Positions 1 through 8,638 of a stretch of 64,000 nucleotides of DNA are shown here, in pieces (the stretch's first letter is position 1; each line of letters opens with the position of its first letter). A model generated the notes under the pieces. It was not told where the DNA came from. It did no database searches and saw nothing but the letters and a program-made list of their open reading frames with translations. Both the position numbers and the translations under genes were made by a program. The stretch comes from Olsenella sp. An293 (GTDB taxonomy: Bacteria; Actinomycetota; Coriobacteriia; Coriobacteriales; Atopobiaceae), in contig NZ_NFIT01000004.1 of NCBI RefSeq assembly GCF_002159495.1, positions 1-64,000 of the forward strand, written 5' to 3'.

Positions 1-670
1 AGAGCCCGATGGGGAGCCTACAAGGCTCGAGCAGGCTGTCAGCGTGGCGCAGGGCGTGACGGTGCCCTCCCCCTCTACGCTCGCAAGAGAGGGGGAGGGC
101 GGCCCGTCTTGGCGGTCAGTGACGGCCAAGAACAGTCAAACTTTGAATCGGCGGCGCCCGGGTCTCCTCGGGCGCCGCCGATTTCGTGAGCGGGGCGAAC
201 GAACGAGATGGCCCGTTGGCCCCCTCTCGGCCCCGCGGCCCGGGGCATCCCCTCAATATGATTTGGTCAGACGAGGCTAGGGGCGGCATCTGCCGTCCCT
301 CGCCCAACCATTCGAAAACGCTCGCGTCTGCCGGCCCGTCTCGGGGGCCGCGACAGCCAAATCCAGATCGATTTTCAAGGGCGACGCCGGAGAAGCCTTG
401 GCGTCGCATCTGTCGTACCTTCGACGCCCGCGGCATCCCACCGTCAGGTCAAGCGGCCTTCGGGGCGTCAGTTATGGGCTAATTCGAGGAAGACGCGTCG
501 AGGGGCGGCATTCGCCGTCCCTCGCCTATTCACACTCCTTTGTTCTAGGCCGTCGGCCCCAGATGGGCCGCCCTCCCCCTCGCCGTTGCGAGCAATGAGG
601 GGGAGGGCACCGTCACGCCCTGCGCCACGCTGACAGCCTGCTCGAGCCGTTAGGCTCCCCACGGGGCTCT
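1..670. repeat. Long inverted repeat with embedded hairpins
   Basis: Positions 1-134 are an imperfect inverted copy of 541-670, with near identity over about 110 bases plus a short inner extension (121-134 against 541-554). Each arm carries its own 12-bp perfect hairpin of the form GCCCTCCCCCTC / GAGGGGGAGGGC (64-75 with 89-100, and 570-581 with 597-608). The central 400 bases hold a 16-bp G+C-rich hairpin near 145-183 and two short hairpins built on GGGGCGGCA / TGCCGTCCC (around 281-310 and 500-525). No convincing gene is present. The right arm lies in the 3' region of the leftward S-layer gene, so the left arm may be the 3' region of a convergent paralogue just outside the window. A palindromic repeat element is the alternative. 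Confidence 0.75.
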
Positions 671-696
671 GCGCGAACAGAGCCCCGTGGGGAGCC
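653..696 (-). terminator. Perfect 19-bp hairpin after the S-layer-homology gene
   Basis: Two perfectly complementary 19-base arms (653-671 and 678-696) enclose a 6-base loop. It lies about 30 bases past the stop of the leftward gene at 727. There is no clear U-tract, so it may act as a 3'-end stabiliser or a weak terminator. Confidence 0.6.
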
Positions 697-726
697 CTCC
701 CCCGGAGGGGAGGGACTCGGGTCAAG

Positions 727-3390
727 CTACATGTCGTAACCGGGCTTGGGGTTGTCGGGGGTGACGTCAATCACCAGGTCGGTCAGCTTCTCGGGCTGCG
801 CGTTGACGGCCATGGTCGCCGCGCGCATGCGCAGGATGAAGCCGGCGGGCGAGATGTTGGCGCCGCCGCCCATGATGCCCTCGGAGACGCACCAGGCCAC
901 CGCGTCCTTCGCCCAGTCGGACACGACGGAGGCGTCGGGGTAGGCCGCGAGGGTCTCGTCGGCGTCGACGGCCTTGTACTCGTTCTTGGCCTTGGCGTAG
1001 TTCGCGAGCATGCAGGCGAACTCCTCGTTGGTCACGAAGCGGGAGACGCCGAAGGTGCCGTCGGCGTAGCCGTTGATGATCTCGGTCGCCTTGCACCAGG
1101 CGATCGCCTTGGCGAAGAACTCGTTGCCCTCCACGTCGGTGTAGTCGGTGTTATACACCTTCTCGTGGACGTCGTAGCCGGGCACGGTGGCGTCGGGGTA
1201 CATGTCGTCGCCGCCGGCCATGTTGAAGAGCACGCAGGCCGCCTCGGCGCGGGTGAGCTCGCGCATCGGGCCGAAGGTAGCGCCGTTGCCCTCGCCGTTC
1301 ATGTAGCCGAGCTTGGCGGCGTCGTAGACGCCCTGGCTGTACCACTCGTTCATCGGCACGTCGAGGAAGACCTTCTTGTCGGTGACCTCGAAGGAGTGAA
1401 CCGTGTCAATCTTGGTGAAGTCGTAGTTGGCGCCCTTCGCGGTGCCCTCGAAGCTCGGGGTGTAGGTGCCGACTTCCTTAAGCTCGGTCTCCTTCTTGTC
1501 CTTGGTGTAGGTGACCTCGTAGGCCTCGGCCGGAACCTCGACCTCGACACCGTCCTTATAGAAGGAGAAGGTCGGGGTCAGGACCTCGCTGGTGTAGGCG
1601 AGGTAGCCGGTGCCGTCCTTGTCGACGAGATCGGCGTCAACCTTGACCTCGGAGAAGGTCATCGGGTCAACGTGGAGGCTGAACTTGGCGGTCTCGTTGA
1701 AGGACTTGCCGGTCACGGTGATCGTGTAGTCGCCGGCGTCGACGATGGAGTCGACCTTCGTCCAGCCGCCGTCGGCGTCGGAGCGCTCGACGGTGACGTC
1801 GTAGTCGGTGCCCTCGACGAGGGTCTTGTCGCCGACCTTGACGGTGACGGACACCTTCTCGGAGAGGTCGGTGCCGTCGTACTCGTCGGTCGCCGTCTCG
1901 CCCTCGGCGTAGTTCTTGCCGTCGTAGACGAAGAAGATGTTGTCGGCCTCGGTGACGTTGTCGTACTTGACGACGACCTTGGCGGTCTTGGACTGGGCGA
2001 CCAGGTCGCCGTTGACGTACTCCCAGGCGTTGACCGTCACGTAGTAGGTGCCGGGGTTCCTGAGGGCGGAGTCGTCGGCGTAGGTGTTGCCCTCGTCGTC
2101 CTTGATCTCGAAGGTGTAGTCGACGTCGTCGGTGCCGTCCTTGACGGAGACCCTGTTGAGGTCGAAGTAGACCGGCTTCTCGGCGCCGAGGTCGACGGTG
2201 AAGTTGGTGCCGTCGGTGGTGGTGCCGCAGGGCGTGAAGTTGATGTTGGCGAGGCGGTCGGCCTTGACGACGGTCACCGTCTGCTCGCCCTCGACCCACT
2301 TGGAGTCCTTGGTTGCCTTGATGGTGAAGGTGTACTTGCCCTCGTCGCCGCTGGAGATCGGGTCGCCGTTCGGGTCGGTGCCGAAGACGATCTCGACGTC
2401 GCTGGAGAGGGCATCAGCGTAGTTCGCACTCTCGACGTCGTTGATGGCGGCAGCGACCTGCGCGATGGTGGAGGAGCTGCTGGGCGTGGCAGTGTCCACG
2501 ACCGGGGTGATGACGGCATCGGAGAGGTTGAGCTTGCCGACGGTGAACTCGACCGGCTTGCTCTGGCCCGCATAGCCGTTGATGCCGGTGATCACGGCGA
2601 CGTAGGTCTTGTCGGGGTCGAGCTGCCCGCTCGTGACGGAGGTGGCGCCGCCCTTCTCCCGGATGTTGAGCTGGTAATCGGCGGTTGACGTGTTGGAGCC
2701 GTTGTCCTTCACGAGGACGTGGCCGTCAACCTCGACGTTGAGGCGACCCCACCAGGCGTTGACGCTGGAGGTGTTCCGCTCGCCCGTCCAGTCGAAGGTG
2801 GTGTCGGTCACGTCGCTGCCGTCGATGAGGGTGGCGTCGGCGAGAGAGTAGCTGGCGATGGTGAAGGTGTCGGCGACGTTGACGAAATCCCAGCCCGCGG
2901 CACCATTGTACTGTCCGACGACGACGGCGTAGGTACCCGCGTCGGAGGGCATGGTGAAGGAGAGCTCGCCGCTGACCTGGACCATGCCCTTGTCGCCGGC
3001 GTCGTACTTGACGCCCGCGGAGCCGTTGACCGTGTGGAACTGCTTGCCGGTCGTGCTGCCGAGGTTCACATAGAAGTAGTAGTAGGCGCCGACCTCCGCT
3101 TTGCTGGGGAAGGAGGTCACCTCGATGTTGTCGATGCCCGCGACGGCGGGGTCGATCTCGGACGGGACGAGGCCCTGCTGCTTGCCGTTGGCGTAGTAGA
3201 CGTCGCCGGGCTGGCCCTTCTTGTAGACGATGTCGGCGCCTGCGAGGACGGCGGGGTCCTCGGCCTGCAGGCTCACGTCGCTGCCGGTCGCCAGCGCGAT
3301 CGCCGGGACCGCGCCGACGGAGAGGACGCCGACGAGCGCCGCGGTGACGACGCGGCGGGCCTTCCCCCCGTTGTTGGTGCAAGCTGTCAT
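727..3390 (-). CDS. S-layer homology (SLH) domain surface protein
   Basis: Large secreted protein of 887 residues. The chosen ATG at 3390 is preceded by AAAGGAG and gives a typical signal peptide: a charged start, a hydrophobic core rich in Val, Ala and Leu, then an Ala-x-Ala region near residue 33. Starts further upstream have no ribosome site. The middle is a series of beta-rich, Asp/Thr/Val-rich repeats resembling bacterial Ig-like folds. Three SLH domains occupy roughly residues 670-725, 750-800 and 810-860, each with the FxD(V)...W...A(I)...G(Y/I) pattern. SLH triplets normally anchor proteins to secondary cell-wall polymers. No export or anchoring partner is adjacent. Function beyond cell-surface display or adhesion cannot be read. 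Confidence 0.88.
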   Translation of the reverse strand: MTACTNNGGKARRVVTAALVGVLSVGAVPAIALATGSDVSLQAEDPAVLAGADIVYKKGQPGDVYYANGKQQGLVPSEIDPAVAGIDNIEVTSFPSKAEVGAYYYFYVNLGSTTGKQFHTVNGSAGVKYDAGDKGMVQVSGELSFTMPSDAGTYAVVVGQYNGAAGWDFVNVADTFTIASYSLADATLIDGSDVTDTTFDWTGERNTSSVNAWWGRLNVEVDGHVLVKDNGSNTSTADYQLNIREKGGATSVTSGQLDPDKTYVAVITGINGYAGQSKPVEFTVGKLNLSDAVITPVVDTATPSSSSTIAQVAAAINDVESANYADALSSDVEIVFGTDPNGDPISSGDEGKYTFTIKATKDSKWVEGEQTVTVVKADRLANINFTPCGTTTDGTNFTVDLGAEKPVYFDLNRVSVKDGTDDVDYTFEIKDDEGNTYADDSALRNPGTYYVTVNAWEYVNGDLVAQSKTAKVVVKYDNVTEADNIFFVYDGKNYAEGETATDEYDGTDLSEKVSVTVKVGDKTLVEGTDYDVTVERSDADGGWTKVDSIVDAGDYTITVTGKSFNETAKFSLHVDPMTFSEVKVDADLVDKDGTGYLAYTSEVLTPTFSFYKDGVEVEVPAEAYEVTYTKDKKETELKEVGTYTPSFEGTAKGANYDFTKIDTVHSFEVTDKKVFLDVPMNEWYSQGVYDAAKLGYMNGEGNGATFGPMRELTRAEAACVLFNMAGGDDMYPDATVPGYDVHEKVYNTDYTDVEGNEFFAKAIAWCKATEIINGYADGTFGVSRFVTNEEFACMLANYAKAKNEYKAVDADETLAAYPDASVVSDWAKDAVAWCVSEGIMGGGANISPAGFILRMRAATMAVNAQPEKLTDLVIDVTPDNPKPGYDM

Positions 3391-4043
3391 GTGTTGTCTC
3401 CTTTCAAAAGACAATCTAGAAACCTTGGACACAGGCGTCATTTTCCTACTTTGCCGCCTTGCTCGCAACTTTGAGACGGCAAAGCGTGCAGGCAATGAGT
3501 CTGCATCCTGCGTGGCATACTATCACTATCTTTCAGCACAGTCACGACTTTTTTCGTTATGTTTGAAAAAAGTCGCTGAAGGGTACGCTGCCCTTGATCA
3601 TCATATTTTCTGTGCTCAGGGCCCAACCTGGGCCATTTAAGCTCCCCTAAGGCGTCTACCTGCGGCTTCGTTTGGTGTTATCAGGTTCCTATGTGAAGAG
3701 CCACGGCTATATTAGCGCATTTTCTATATTTGCCTAGTCCTTTTTCCGTAACAATTTTGAAATCTTGCACCTTCAGGCGGCTGATTGTTTTGCCTCGATT
3801 TCCTCAGGTAATTGAAGTCGTGCGCACGTGGCCGCACAGAGCCGCTCGCCCTTCTCGCCCGCCTTGGCGCTCGTTAAGGTAGCTGCACTCCCCTGCCCCA
3901 CCGATGCCGTCCTTTGGCCGCCTCGCCCCGCTCTCTCGCTGCACGCTAATGGGGCCCGGCACCGTGCGCCGAGCCCCTTGCGTTCCTTATTATATAGATT
4001 TGTTCCGCGCTCCCCCGCCCGCCCGGGCGCGACCCAGGCCACT
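3391..4043. other. Gene-free, partly A+T-rich spacer
   Basis: Between the S-layer and glycosyltransferase genes lie about 650 bases without a supportable gene. The part from about 3480 to 3800 is much richer in A+T than the flanks and should contain the promoter of the S-layer gene. A leftward TAGTAT box near 3520 with a weak GTGACT-like -35 is a candidate. The remainder (3800-4043) is G+C-rich and shows nothing recognisable. Confidence 0.6.
3545..3575. promoter_or_regulatory. 11-bp perfect palindrome upstream of the S-layer gene
   Basis: CGACTTTTTTC (3545-3555) and GAAAAAAGTCG (3565-3575) are perfectly complementary around a 9-base loop. The site is about 155 bases upstream of the S-layer start and just upstream of the possible -10 box. 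It could be an operator or, because the right arm is A-rich on one strand and U-rich on the other, a bidirectional terminator. Confidence 0.45.
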
Positions 4044-5030
4044 CTAGGCGCTCTGGGCGGCTCTGAGGATGCTCTCCAGCGCCGCCTCGAGGTTGGCCTC
4101 CCGCTCGGGCGACCCTGCGTAGTAGAACTCCTCCAGCGGGCTCATGCCGGCCATCCACTCCCTGTGCTCGCGCTTGGCCGCGCGGATCTGCCTGAGGCGC
4201 TCCAGCGGCGAGGGCTTCTGCGGGCGGTAGGCATCGAGCTCGGCCTGCGCCTGGCGGGCGCGGGCCTCCATCTCGTCCATGACCTCGCCGGTGGTCCCAC
4301 GGTCGCGGTGCCACTGCGCGAGCTCCGCGTACTGCTCGGCCCGCACGCGCACGACCTGGTCCACGTCCCAGACCTTGGTCAGCTGCGTGGGGTTGTCCCG
4401 GCGGACGATGAAGTGGAAGTCGTTGGTGAAGAGGGTCTTCTGGGAGCAGAAGACGCAGCGGTGGCGGAAGATGCTCTCCATCTCGGGGAAGCCGTTTGAG
4501 AAGCGGATGTGGTTGCGCTCGATGACGTCAGCACGGTAGATGATCGTGGTGAACTCGTAGGGCAGGTTGAGCGAGGCGGCCCCGTTGCCGGGGAACACGC
4601 CCTCGAGCGGCACCTTGCAGAGGTGACAGCCCGTGAGGCGCTCGTCGGCGTGCAGGCGCGAGGGAACGAGGGTCTCTATCCCCTTGTCGAAGAGCGTCTG
4701 GAGGGTCCGCTTGGTCTTCTCGGTGTAAAAGCCGGGCACCAGGACGTCGTCATCGTCCAGGAAGATGAGACAGGTGCCCCTGACCAGGGGAAAGCCCTCG
4801 TTGCGGTTGCGGCCGATGCCGTAGTTGGGATGGCTCTCCACGCACACGCGCGGGTCGCGCGCCTCGAAGGAGCGGGCGATCTGGAGGGTCTTGTCGGTGG
4901 AGCCGTCGTTTAGGATGAGCAGCTCGAGGTCCCGGCAGGGCTGGCCCAGGACGGACTCGATGGCGTCCGCCACGTACTTCTCGCCGTTGTAGACGGGAAG
5001 CATGACGGTGAGGAAGGGCTTGTCTGGCAT
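4044..5030 (-). CDS. Family 2 glycosyltransferase
   Basis: Cytoplasmic nucleotide-sugar-dependent transferase of 328 residues. The N-terminus has the GT-A fold pattern: a TVMLPVYNGEKY-type first strand, LNDGSTD around residue 45, and a DDDD metal-binding (DxD) motif near residue 86. The C-terminal third is Arg/Glu-rich and probably helical. The ATG at 5030 is preceded by GGAGGT; an in-frame GTG four codons upstream overlaps that site and is unlikely. The acceptor is unknown and no other polysaccharide or cell-wall gene is close, so a specific role cannot be assigned. Confidence 0.85.
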   Translation of the reverse strand: MPDKPFLTVMLPVYNGEKYVADAIESVLGQPCRDLELLILNDGSTDKTLQIARSFEARDPRVCVESHPNYGIGRNRNEGFPLVRGTCLIFLDDDDVLVPGFYTEKTKRTLQTLFDKGIETLVPSRLHADERLTGCHLCKVPLEGVFPGNGAASLNLPYEFTTIIYRADVIERNHIRFSNGFPEMESIFRHRCVFCSQKTLFTNDFHFIVRRDNPTQLTKVWDVDQVVRVRAEQYAELAQWHRDRGTTGEVMDEMEARARQAQAELDAYRPQKPSPLERLRQIRAAKREHREWMAGMSPLEEFYYAGSPEREANLEAALESILRAAQSA

Positions 5031-5146
5031 GGGGACCTCCACTGCGGACGCGTGGGCTGGCTGTGGAGAGTATATCCGCTGCGGGGGCCGGGCGCCGGCG
5101 GCGGGGCGGGACGGGGGCCGCCGTCCGCCGCCGGCGCCTCGCTCCC

Positions 5147-5806
5147 CTACCCCAGCTCGCCGGCGGCCAGCAGGTCGCGGACCTCGGCGAGGTCGGCGCA
5201 GACGCGGGCGCAGAGGGCCCGGAGCTCGTCTGTGGGCTGGATGAGGTCGGGCACCATCACGGTGACAAAGCCGCCCGCGCTCGCGGCGCGCACGCCGGAG
5301 GGGCTGTCCTCGAGCACGAGGGTGCGCGCGGGGTCGGCGCCCAGGCGCTCGGCCGCGCCGAGGAAGATGTCTGGGGCGGGCTTGGAGGGATAGCCGTCGT
5401 CGCCGGTCACCACGGCGCCAAAGCGCTCCGTCACGCCGGCGTGGCGCAGGTTGGCCTCCACGACGCGCCGCTCGGAGGAGGAGGCCACGGCGCAGGGCAC
5501 GCCCGTGTCAGAAAGCCACGCGAGCAGCTCGTCGAGGCCGGGCTTCTTGGGGGCGCCGGAGGCGATGAACTTCTCGGCGCCCACCTCGTAGTGGTCGTCG
5601 AGGGCGCGCTGGGCGTCGGGGTTGCCGTCGTAGGCCTCGGCCACCATGCGGGAGATGCGCTCGTAGGAGCTGCCCACGCAGGCCTCGACGAGGCCCGGGA
5701 CCACCGTGAGCCCGTAGCGGGCGAAGGCCGGCGGCCAGGCGGAGGCCCAGATGGGCTCGGTGTCCACCATGAGGCCGTCCATGTCAAAGATCGCGGCTTG
5801 GAGCAT
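5147..5806 (-). CDS. HAD phosphatase, beta-phosphoglucomutase-like
   Basis: A 219-residue haloacid-dehalogenase hydrolase with the DxDG signature at the N-terminus (nucleophile Asp8, acid/base Asp10, then DTE), a helical cap with a GSSYERIS-like segment, SSSE (motif II), and a C-terminal EDSPSGVRAA motif (motif IV). This pattern fits the sugar-phosphatase / beta-phosphoglucomutase subfamily. GGAGGGG precedes the ATG. It starts 30 bases after the GntR regulator and probably shares its transcript, so it may remove dead-end sugar phosphates from the adjacent glucosaminate pathway. That link is inference from position. Confidence 0.85.
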   Translation of the reverse strand: MLQAAIFDMDGLMVDTEPIWASAWPPAFARYGLTVVPGLVEACVGSSYERISRMVAEAYDGNPDAQRALDDHYEVGAEKFIASGAPKKPGLDELLAWLSDTGVPCAVASSSERRVVEANLRHAGVTERFGAVVTGDDGYPSKPAPDIFLGAAERLGADPARTLVLEDSPSGVRAASAGGFVTVMVPDLIQPTDELRALCARVCADLAEVRDLLAAGELG

Positions 5807-5836
5807 GTCCCCTCCCTGGGAGCGGGACGCCGCGCG

Positions 5837-6559
5837 TCAGACGGGCAGGGAGTCGGAGTCGACGGTCTGGTACTCGACGAGGTTGCCGGGGAAGCGCGAC
5901 ACCAGGTACTCGAAGGGGCGACCGTCGTCCAGGTAGCCGACCTGCTCGATCTCGAGCAGGGGGCTTCCGGGCGCCACGCCCAGAATCTCGCACTCCTGCT
6001 CGGTGGCCGTCACGGCGCGCAGCGTCTTGTGATAGCTGTCGGGCGTGACCTCGTAGTTCTCGGCAATCCAGGGGCGGACGCTCGTCTCGGCGGCGGTGAG
6101 GCGGATGTCTCGGAAGATCTCCACCGGGTAGTAGAGGTACTGCATGTCGATCGGGGCGCCCTGGTGCAGGTGGGAGCGGACGATGTAGAAGGCGAAGCTG
6201 AACTCGTGGAGGCCAAGCTCGTGGCGGACGTGCTCGTCGGGCTTGAGCACGGTGAACTCGTGCACCGCGCACTCGGGGCTCTCGCCGAGGTCAAGGTGGA
6301 TGTCGTCGGCGAGGGAGACCGTGTTGAGGGGCTTTGCAAACGACGGCGTGGCGACCTTCTTGACGTAGACGCCCGAGCCGCGCTTGCGCGAGACGAGGCC
6401 GCGCTTCTCGAGCTCGTCCATCGCCTGCTCGATGGTCGTGCGGCTCACGTGGTACTTCTTCGTGAGCTCCACGACCGTGGGCAGCTGGTCGAAGGGCATG
6501 AGCTCCCCGCGCTTGATCGACTCCTCGATCTCTTTGACGATAGCCTTGTACTTTGGCAC
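5837..6559 (-). CDS. GntR-family regulator with UTRA domain
   Basis: 240-residue transcription factor. Residues 1-70 form a GntR winged helix (KAIVKEIEESI..., then VSRTTIEQAMDELEKRG and GSGVYV). Residues about 90-235 form the UTRA effector-binding domain common to the HutC subfamily, which senses phosphorylated sugars and related small molecules. The start is a GTG preceded by GAGGAAG. Its position directly after the glucosaminate PTS operon makes that operon the likely target, and the palindromes around the operon promoter are candidate sites. The effector is not identifiable. Confidence 0.9.
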   Translation of the reverse strand: MPKYKAIVKEIEESIKRGELMPFDQLPTVVELTKKYHVSRTTIEQAMDELEKRGLVSRKRGSGVYVKKVATPSFAKPLNTVSLADDIHLDLGESPECAVHEFTVLKPDEHVRHELGLHEFSFAFYIVRSHLHQGAPIDMQYLYYPVEIFRDIRLTAAETSVRPWIAENYEVTPDSYHKTLRAVTATEQECEILGVAPGSPLLEIEQVGYLDDGRPFEYLVSRFPGNLVEYQTVDSDSLPV

Positions 6560-6654
6560 GTGAACTTCCTCGAACCCGACGTCGCGCGCGACATCATCCT
6601 CTCGCTGCCCGCGCGCGGGCCCCGGGCTTTGCGGGGCCCGCGACAGGCAAGACG

Positions 6655-6674
6655 CTAGTATACCGTGGAACTAG
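6655..6674. promoter_or_regulatory. Promoter and possible operator of the GntR gene
   Basis: CTAGT (6655-6659) and ACTAG (6670-6674) form an inverted repeat that overlaps a leftward TATACT -10 box. It lies about 100 bases upstream of the GntR start. Autoregulation is plausible. The site does not closely match the GGTACC palindromes of the PTS promoter. Confidence 0.4.
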
Positions 6675-6714
6675 CCGGGAACCAAAGTCACCTCAAGGTT
6701 GTTAGGCGAGCGCC

Positions 6715-7449
6715 TTAGACGAGCGCCTTGACCTTGTTCATGAGGGTGACGACGTCCTCGGGGCGCGTGTTGCCCGTAGCCTTGTCCACGATGGAGCTGT
6801 AGACGTGCGGGATGACCTTGGGCACGCCGGCGTCGAGGATGATCTTCATGATCTCGTCGAAGTTGTCGAGGTCGATGCCGCCCGTGGGCTCGAGGATGAA
6901 GTCGTTGCGGCCGCAGGCCTCGGCGACAGCCTTGAGCTCGTCGGCCACCTTGAGGCCGCCCATCGGGAAGAACTTGAGGGAGTCGGCGCCCATCTCCTTG
7001 GCCATGGCGACGACGGTGTCGGCGTCGACGAGCGCGGGCTTCTCGCAGTCCTTGGACAGCGGGCCCGTGGAGACCTTGACCAGGCCCGGGGTGCCGGAGG
7101 GGGCGACCATCGCGTTGACGTGGCACGGGGCCCCGTCGAGGTTGGCGCGGGTCCAGCCCACGGCGCAGAAGGCCTGGTTGAAGTGGTTGGCCTTCACGTA
7201 CTTGGCCACCTCGGCCACGGCGCGCCACTGGTTGGGGTTGCCGCCGCCCAGGCCGACGGACAGGTTGCCCTCGAGGACCTCCATGTAGCGGTTGGCGTCC
7301 TCGACGTAGGCCTCGACGGTGGGATAGTCGGCCGTGAGGACGCCCACGGCGACGTGGCCCTCGGCGGCCTCGTAGACCTCGCGGGCGTTGTCGAGCGAGC
7401 CGCCCAGGACGTTGAGGACCACGCGGTCGTTGTAGAAGTTCATGCCCAT
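6715..7449 (-). CDS. dgaF: 2-dehydro-3-deoxy-6-phosphogluconate aldolase, DgaF-type
   Basis: 244-residue protein of the KDGP aldolase family represented by Salmonella DgaF. It would cleave 2-keto-3-deoxy-6-phosphogluconate to pyruvate and glyceraldehyde-3-phosphate, the last step of D-glucosaminate breakdown. Visible features are a (beta/alpha)8-like alternation, a SLKFFPMGG segment consistent with the Schiff-base lysine region, and EPTGGIDLDN near the C-terminus. It begins three bases after the stop of the ammonia-lyase gene, so the two are translationally close. Family assignment is strong. The exact sugar acid is inferred from the operon. Confidence 0.85.
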   Translation of the reverse strand: MGMNFYNDRVVLNVLGGSLDNAREVYEAAEGHVAVGVLTADYPTVEAYVEDANRYMEVLEGNLSVGLGGGNPNQWRAVAEVAKYVKANHFNQAFCAVGWTRANLDGAPCHVNAMVAPSGTPGLVKVSTGPLSKDCEKPALVDADTVVAMAKEMGADSLKFFPMGGLKVADELKAVAEACGRNDFILEPTGGIDLDNFDEIMKIILDAGVPKVIPHVYSSIVDKATGNTRPEDVVTLMNKVKALV

Positions 7450-7452
7450 TGA

Positions 7453-8562
7453 TTAACCCTCCATAATCTCTTGCAGACGCTTGACGATGAGCTCCTTGTC
7501 GCCTTCGTTGAGCGGGCGCGGGTCGAAGTCGACCTTGCCGAGGTTCAAGAACTCGGTGCGGGCCCAGACGATGGGGTCGCCGGAGCGCAGCTGCTCGTTG
7601 ACCTTCTCCATCGTGAGGCCCTCGGGCTGCGTGCCGTCGAAGGTGACGCGGCAGCGGTAGATGGCGCGGCCCGCCTCGTCCTGGATCTTCTCGGCGGCAA
7701 GCCCCGGGATGCGGGAGATCTGGTCGACGAGGTAGTCGACCTTGGCCACGTTGGCGGCGACCTCGGCGGCGTGGTCGCGCTCGTCGTACTGGTCGAGCGC
7801 GGCGAGAAGGCCCATGATCTGCTCCTTGCCGACCTTCATCGCGCGGCCGATGCCGTGGTACTGCGGCTGGACGTACTGGACGTACTCGCGCTTGCCGGTG
7901 ACAAATCCCGACGTGGTGGCCTCGAGCGCCTTGGCGCCCGAGTAGCAGACGATGTCGGCGCCCATGGCGATGTACTTGCGGAAGTCCTCCTCCGCGGCGC
8001 AGTCCATCATGAAGGGCAGGCCGTGGGCGTGCGCGATGTCGCGCATGGTCTCGATGTCGACCATGCCCTTCTGCACGCAGTGGTGGCTCTTGACGTAGAG
8101 CAGCGCCACGGTCTTTTCGGTGATGCCCTCCTCGATGTCCTCGGGGTGCACCTCGTTGGCCTGGCCCACCTCGACCGGAACGCCACCGCCCAGGCGGATC
8201 ATCGTGGGGATGGGCGCGCCGTAGTTGATCGAGTGGCCCTTCTGCAGGACGATCTCGTTGTTGAGGCCCGAGGAGTCGGGCAGGCGCATCATGTCGGTGT
8301 AGCGGCCCTTGGTCACGAGTCCCGCCACGGTGAGCGCGATGGCGGCGGATGCGCAGGGCGCCACGCAGCTCATCTCGGCGCCGGTGTGCTCCGAGATGAG
8401 CTCGCCGGCGCGGGTCATGAGGTCCTCGATCACCACGTAGGACTGGCCGCCCTCGACGGCGGCGCGCGCGACGCGCTCGCTGAACGTGGAGACGCCCAGC
8501 ACCGTCACGCGACCGGAGGCGTTGACGACCCGCTTGAGCCCGATTTCCTGGTAGATGCTCAC
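7453..8562 (-). CDS. dgaE: D-glucosaminate-6-phosphate ammonia-lyase, DgaE-type (PLP)
   Basis: 369-residue SelA-like pyridoxal-phosphate enzyme resembling Salmonella DgaE, which converts D-glucosaminate-6-phosphate to 2-keto-3-deoxy-6-phosphogluconate plus ammonia. The PLP lysine is Lys211 in CYSGAKALEATTSGF, preceded by an MMDCAAEEDF segment that supplies the cofactor-ring Asp. The start is a GTG at 8562 with GAGAGGGGG upstream; the longer open frame upstream is Arg/Ser-rich non-coding sequence. It lies between the PTS membrane gene and the aldolase. SelA itself is unlikely given the paired aldolase and the absence of selenium genes. Confidence 0.87.
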   Translation of the reverse strand: MSIYQEIGLKRVVNASGRVTVLGVSTFSERVARAAVEGGQSYVVIEDLMTRAGELISEHTGAEMSCVAPCASAAIALTVAGLVTKGRYTDMMRLPDSSGLNNEIVLQKGHSINYGAPIPTMIRLGGGVPVEVGQANEVHPEDIEEGITEKTVALLYVKSHHCVQKGMVDIETMRDIAHAHGLPFMMDCAAEEDFRKYIAMGADIVCYSGAKALEATTSGFVTGKREYVQYVQPQYHGIGRAMKVGKEQIMGLLAALDQYDERDHAAEVAANVAKVDYLVDQISRIPGLAAEKIQDEAGRAIYRCRVTFDGTQPEGLTMEKVNEQLRSGDPIVWARTEFLNLGKVDFDPRPLNEGDKELIVKRLQEIMEG

Positions 8563-8585
8563 GTATGCCCCCTCTCTGTACAGGT

Positions 8586-8618
8586 GCCGGCGCCGCGGCC
8601 AGTGAACGCGGCGCCGGC
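8586..8618 (-). terminator. Intra-operon hairpin between IICD and dgaE
   Basis: GCCGGCGCCGCG (8586-8597) pairs perfectly with CGCGGCGCCGGC (8607-8618). There is no U-tract. Its position between the transporter and enzyme genes suggests an RNA stabiliser or processing stem that sets relative expression rather than a full terminator. Confidence 0.5.
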
Positions 8619-8638
8619 GGGGATGTTGGCGTCTTCGA

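Noticed and set aside
3391-3495. Longer N-terminus for the S-layer protein (start at 3495 or 3441)
   Set aside because: Those starts lack ribosome sites and would bury the signal peptide behind about 20-35 extra residues; the ATG at 3390 has AAAGGAG and gives a normal signal peptide.
3773-4042. Small leftward open frame just after the glycosyltransferase gene
   Set aside because: Ala/Gly/Arg-rich composition, no ribosome site and no motif; it ends in the A+T-rich spacer and looks accidental.
7453-8562. DgaE-like gene considered as selA (selenocysteine synthase)
   Set aside because: The fold is shared, but the gene is adjacent to a DgaF-type aldolase and a mannose-family PTS, and no selB, selC or selD is near.
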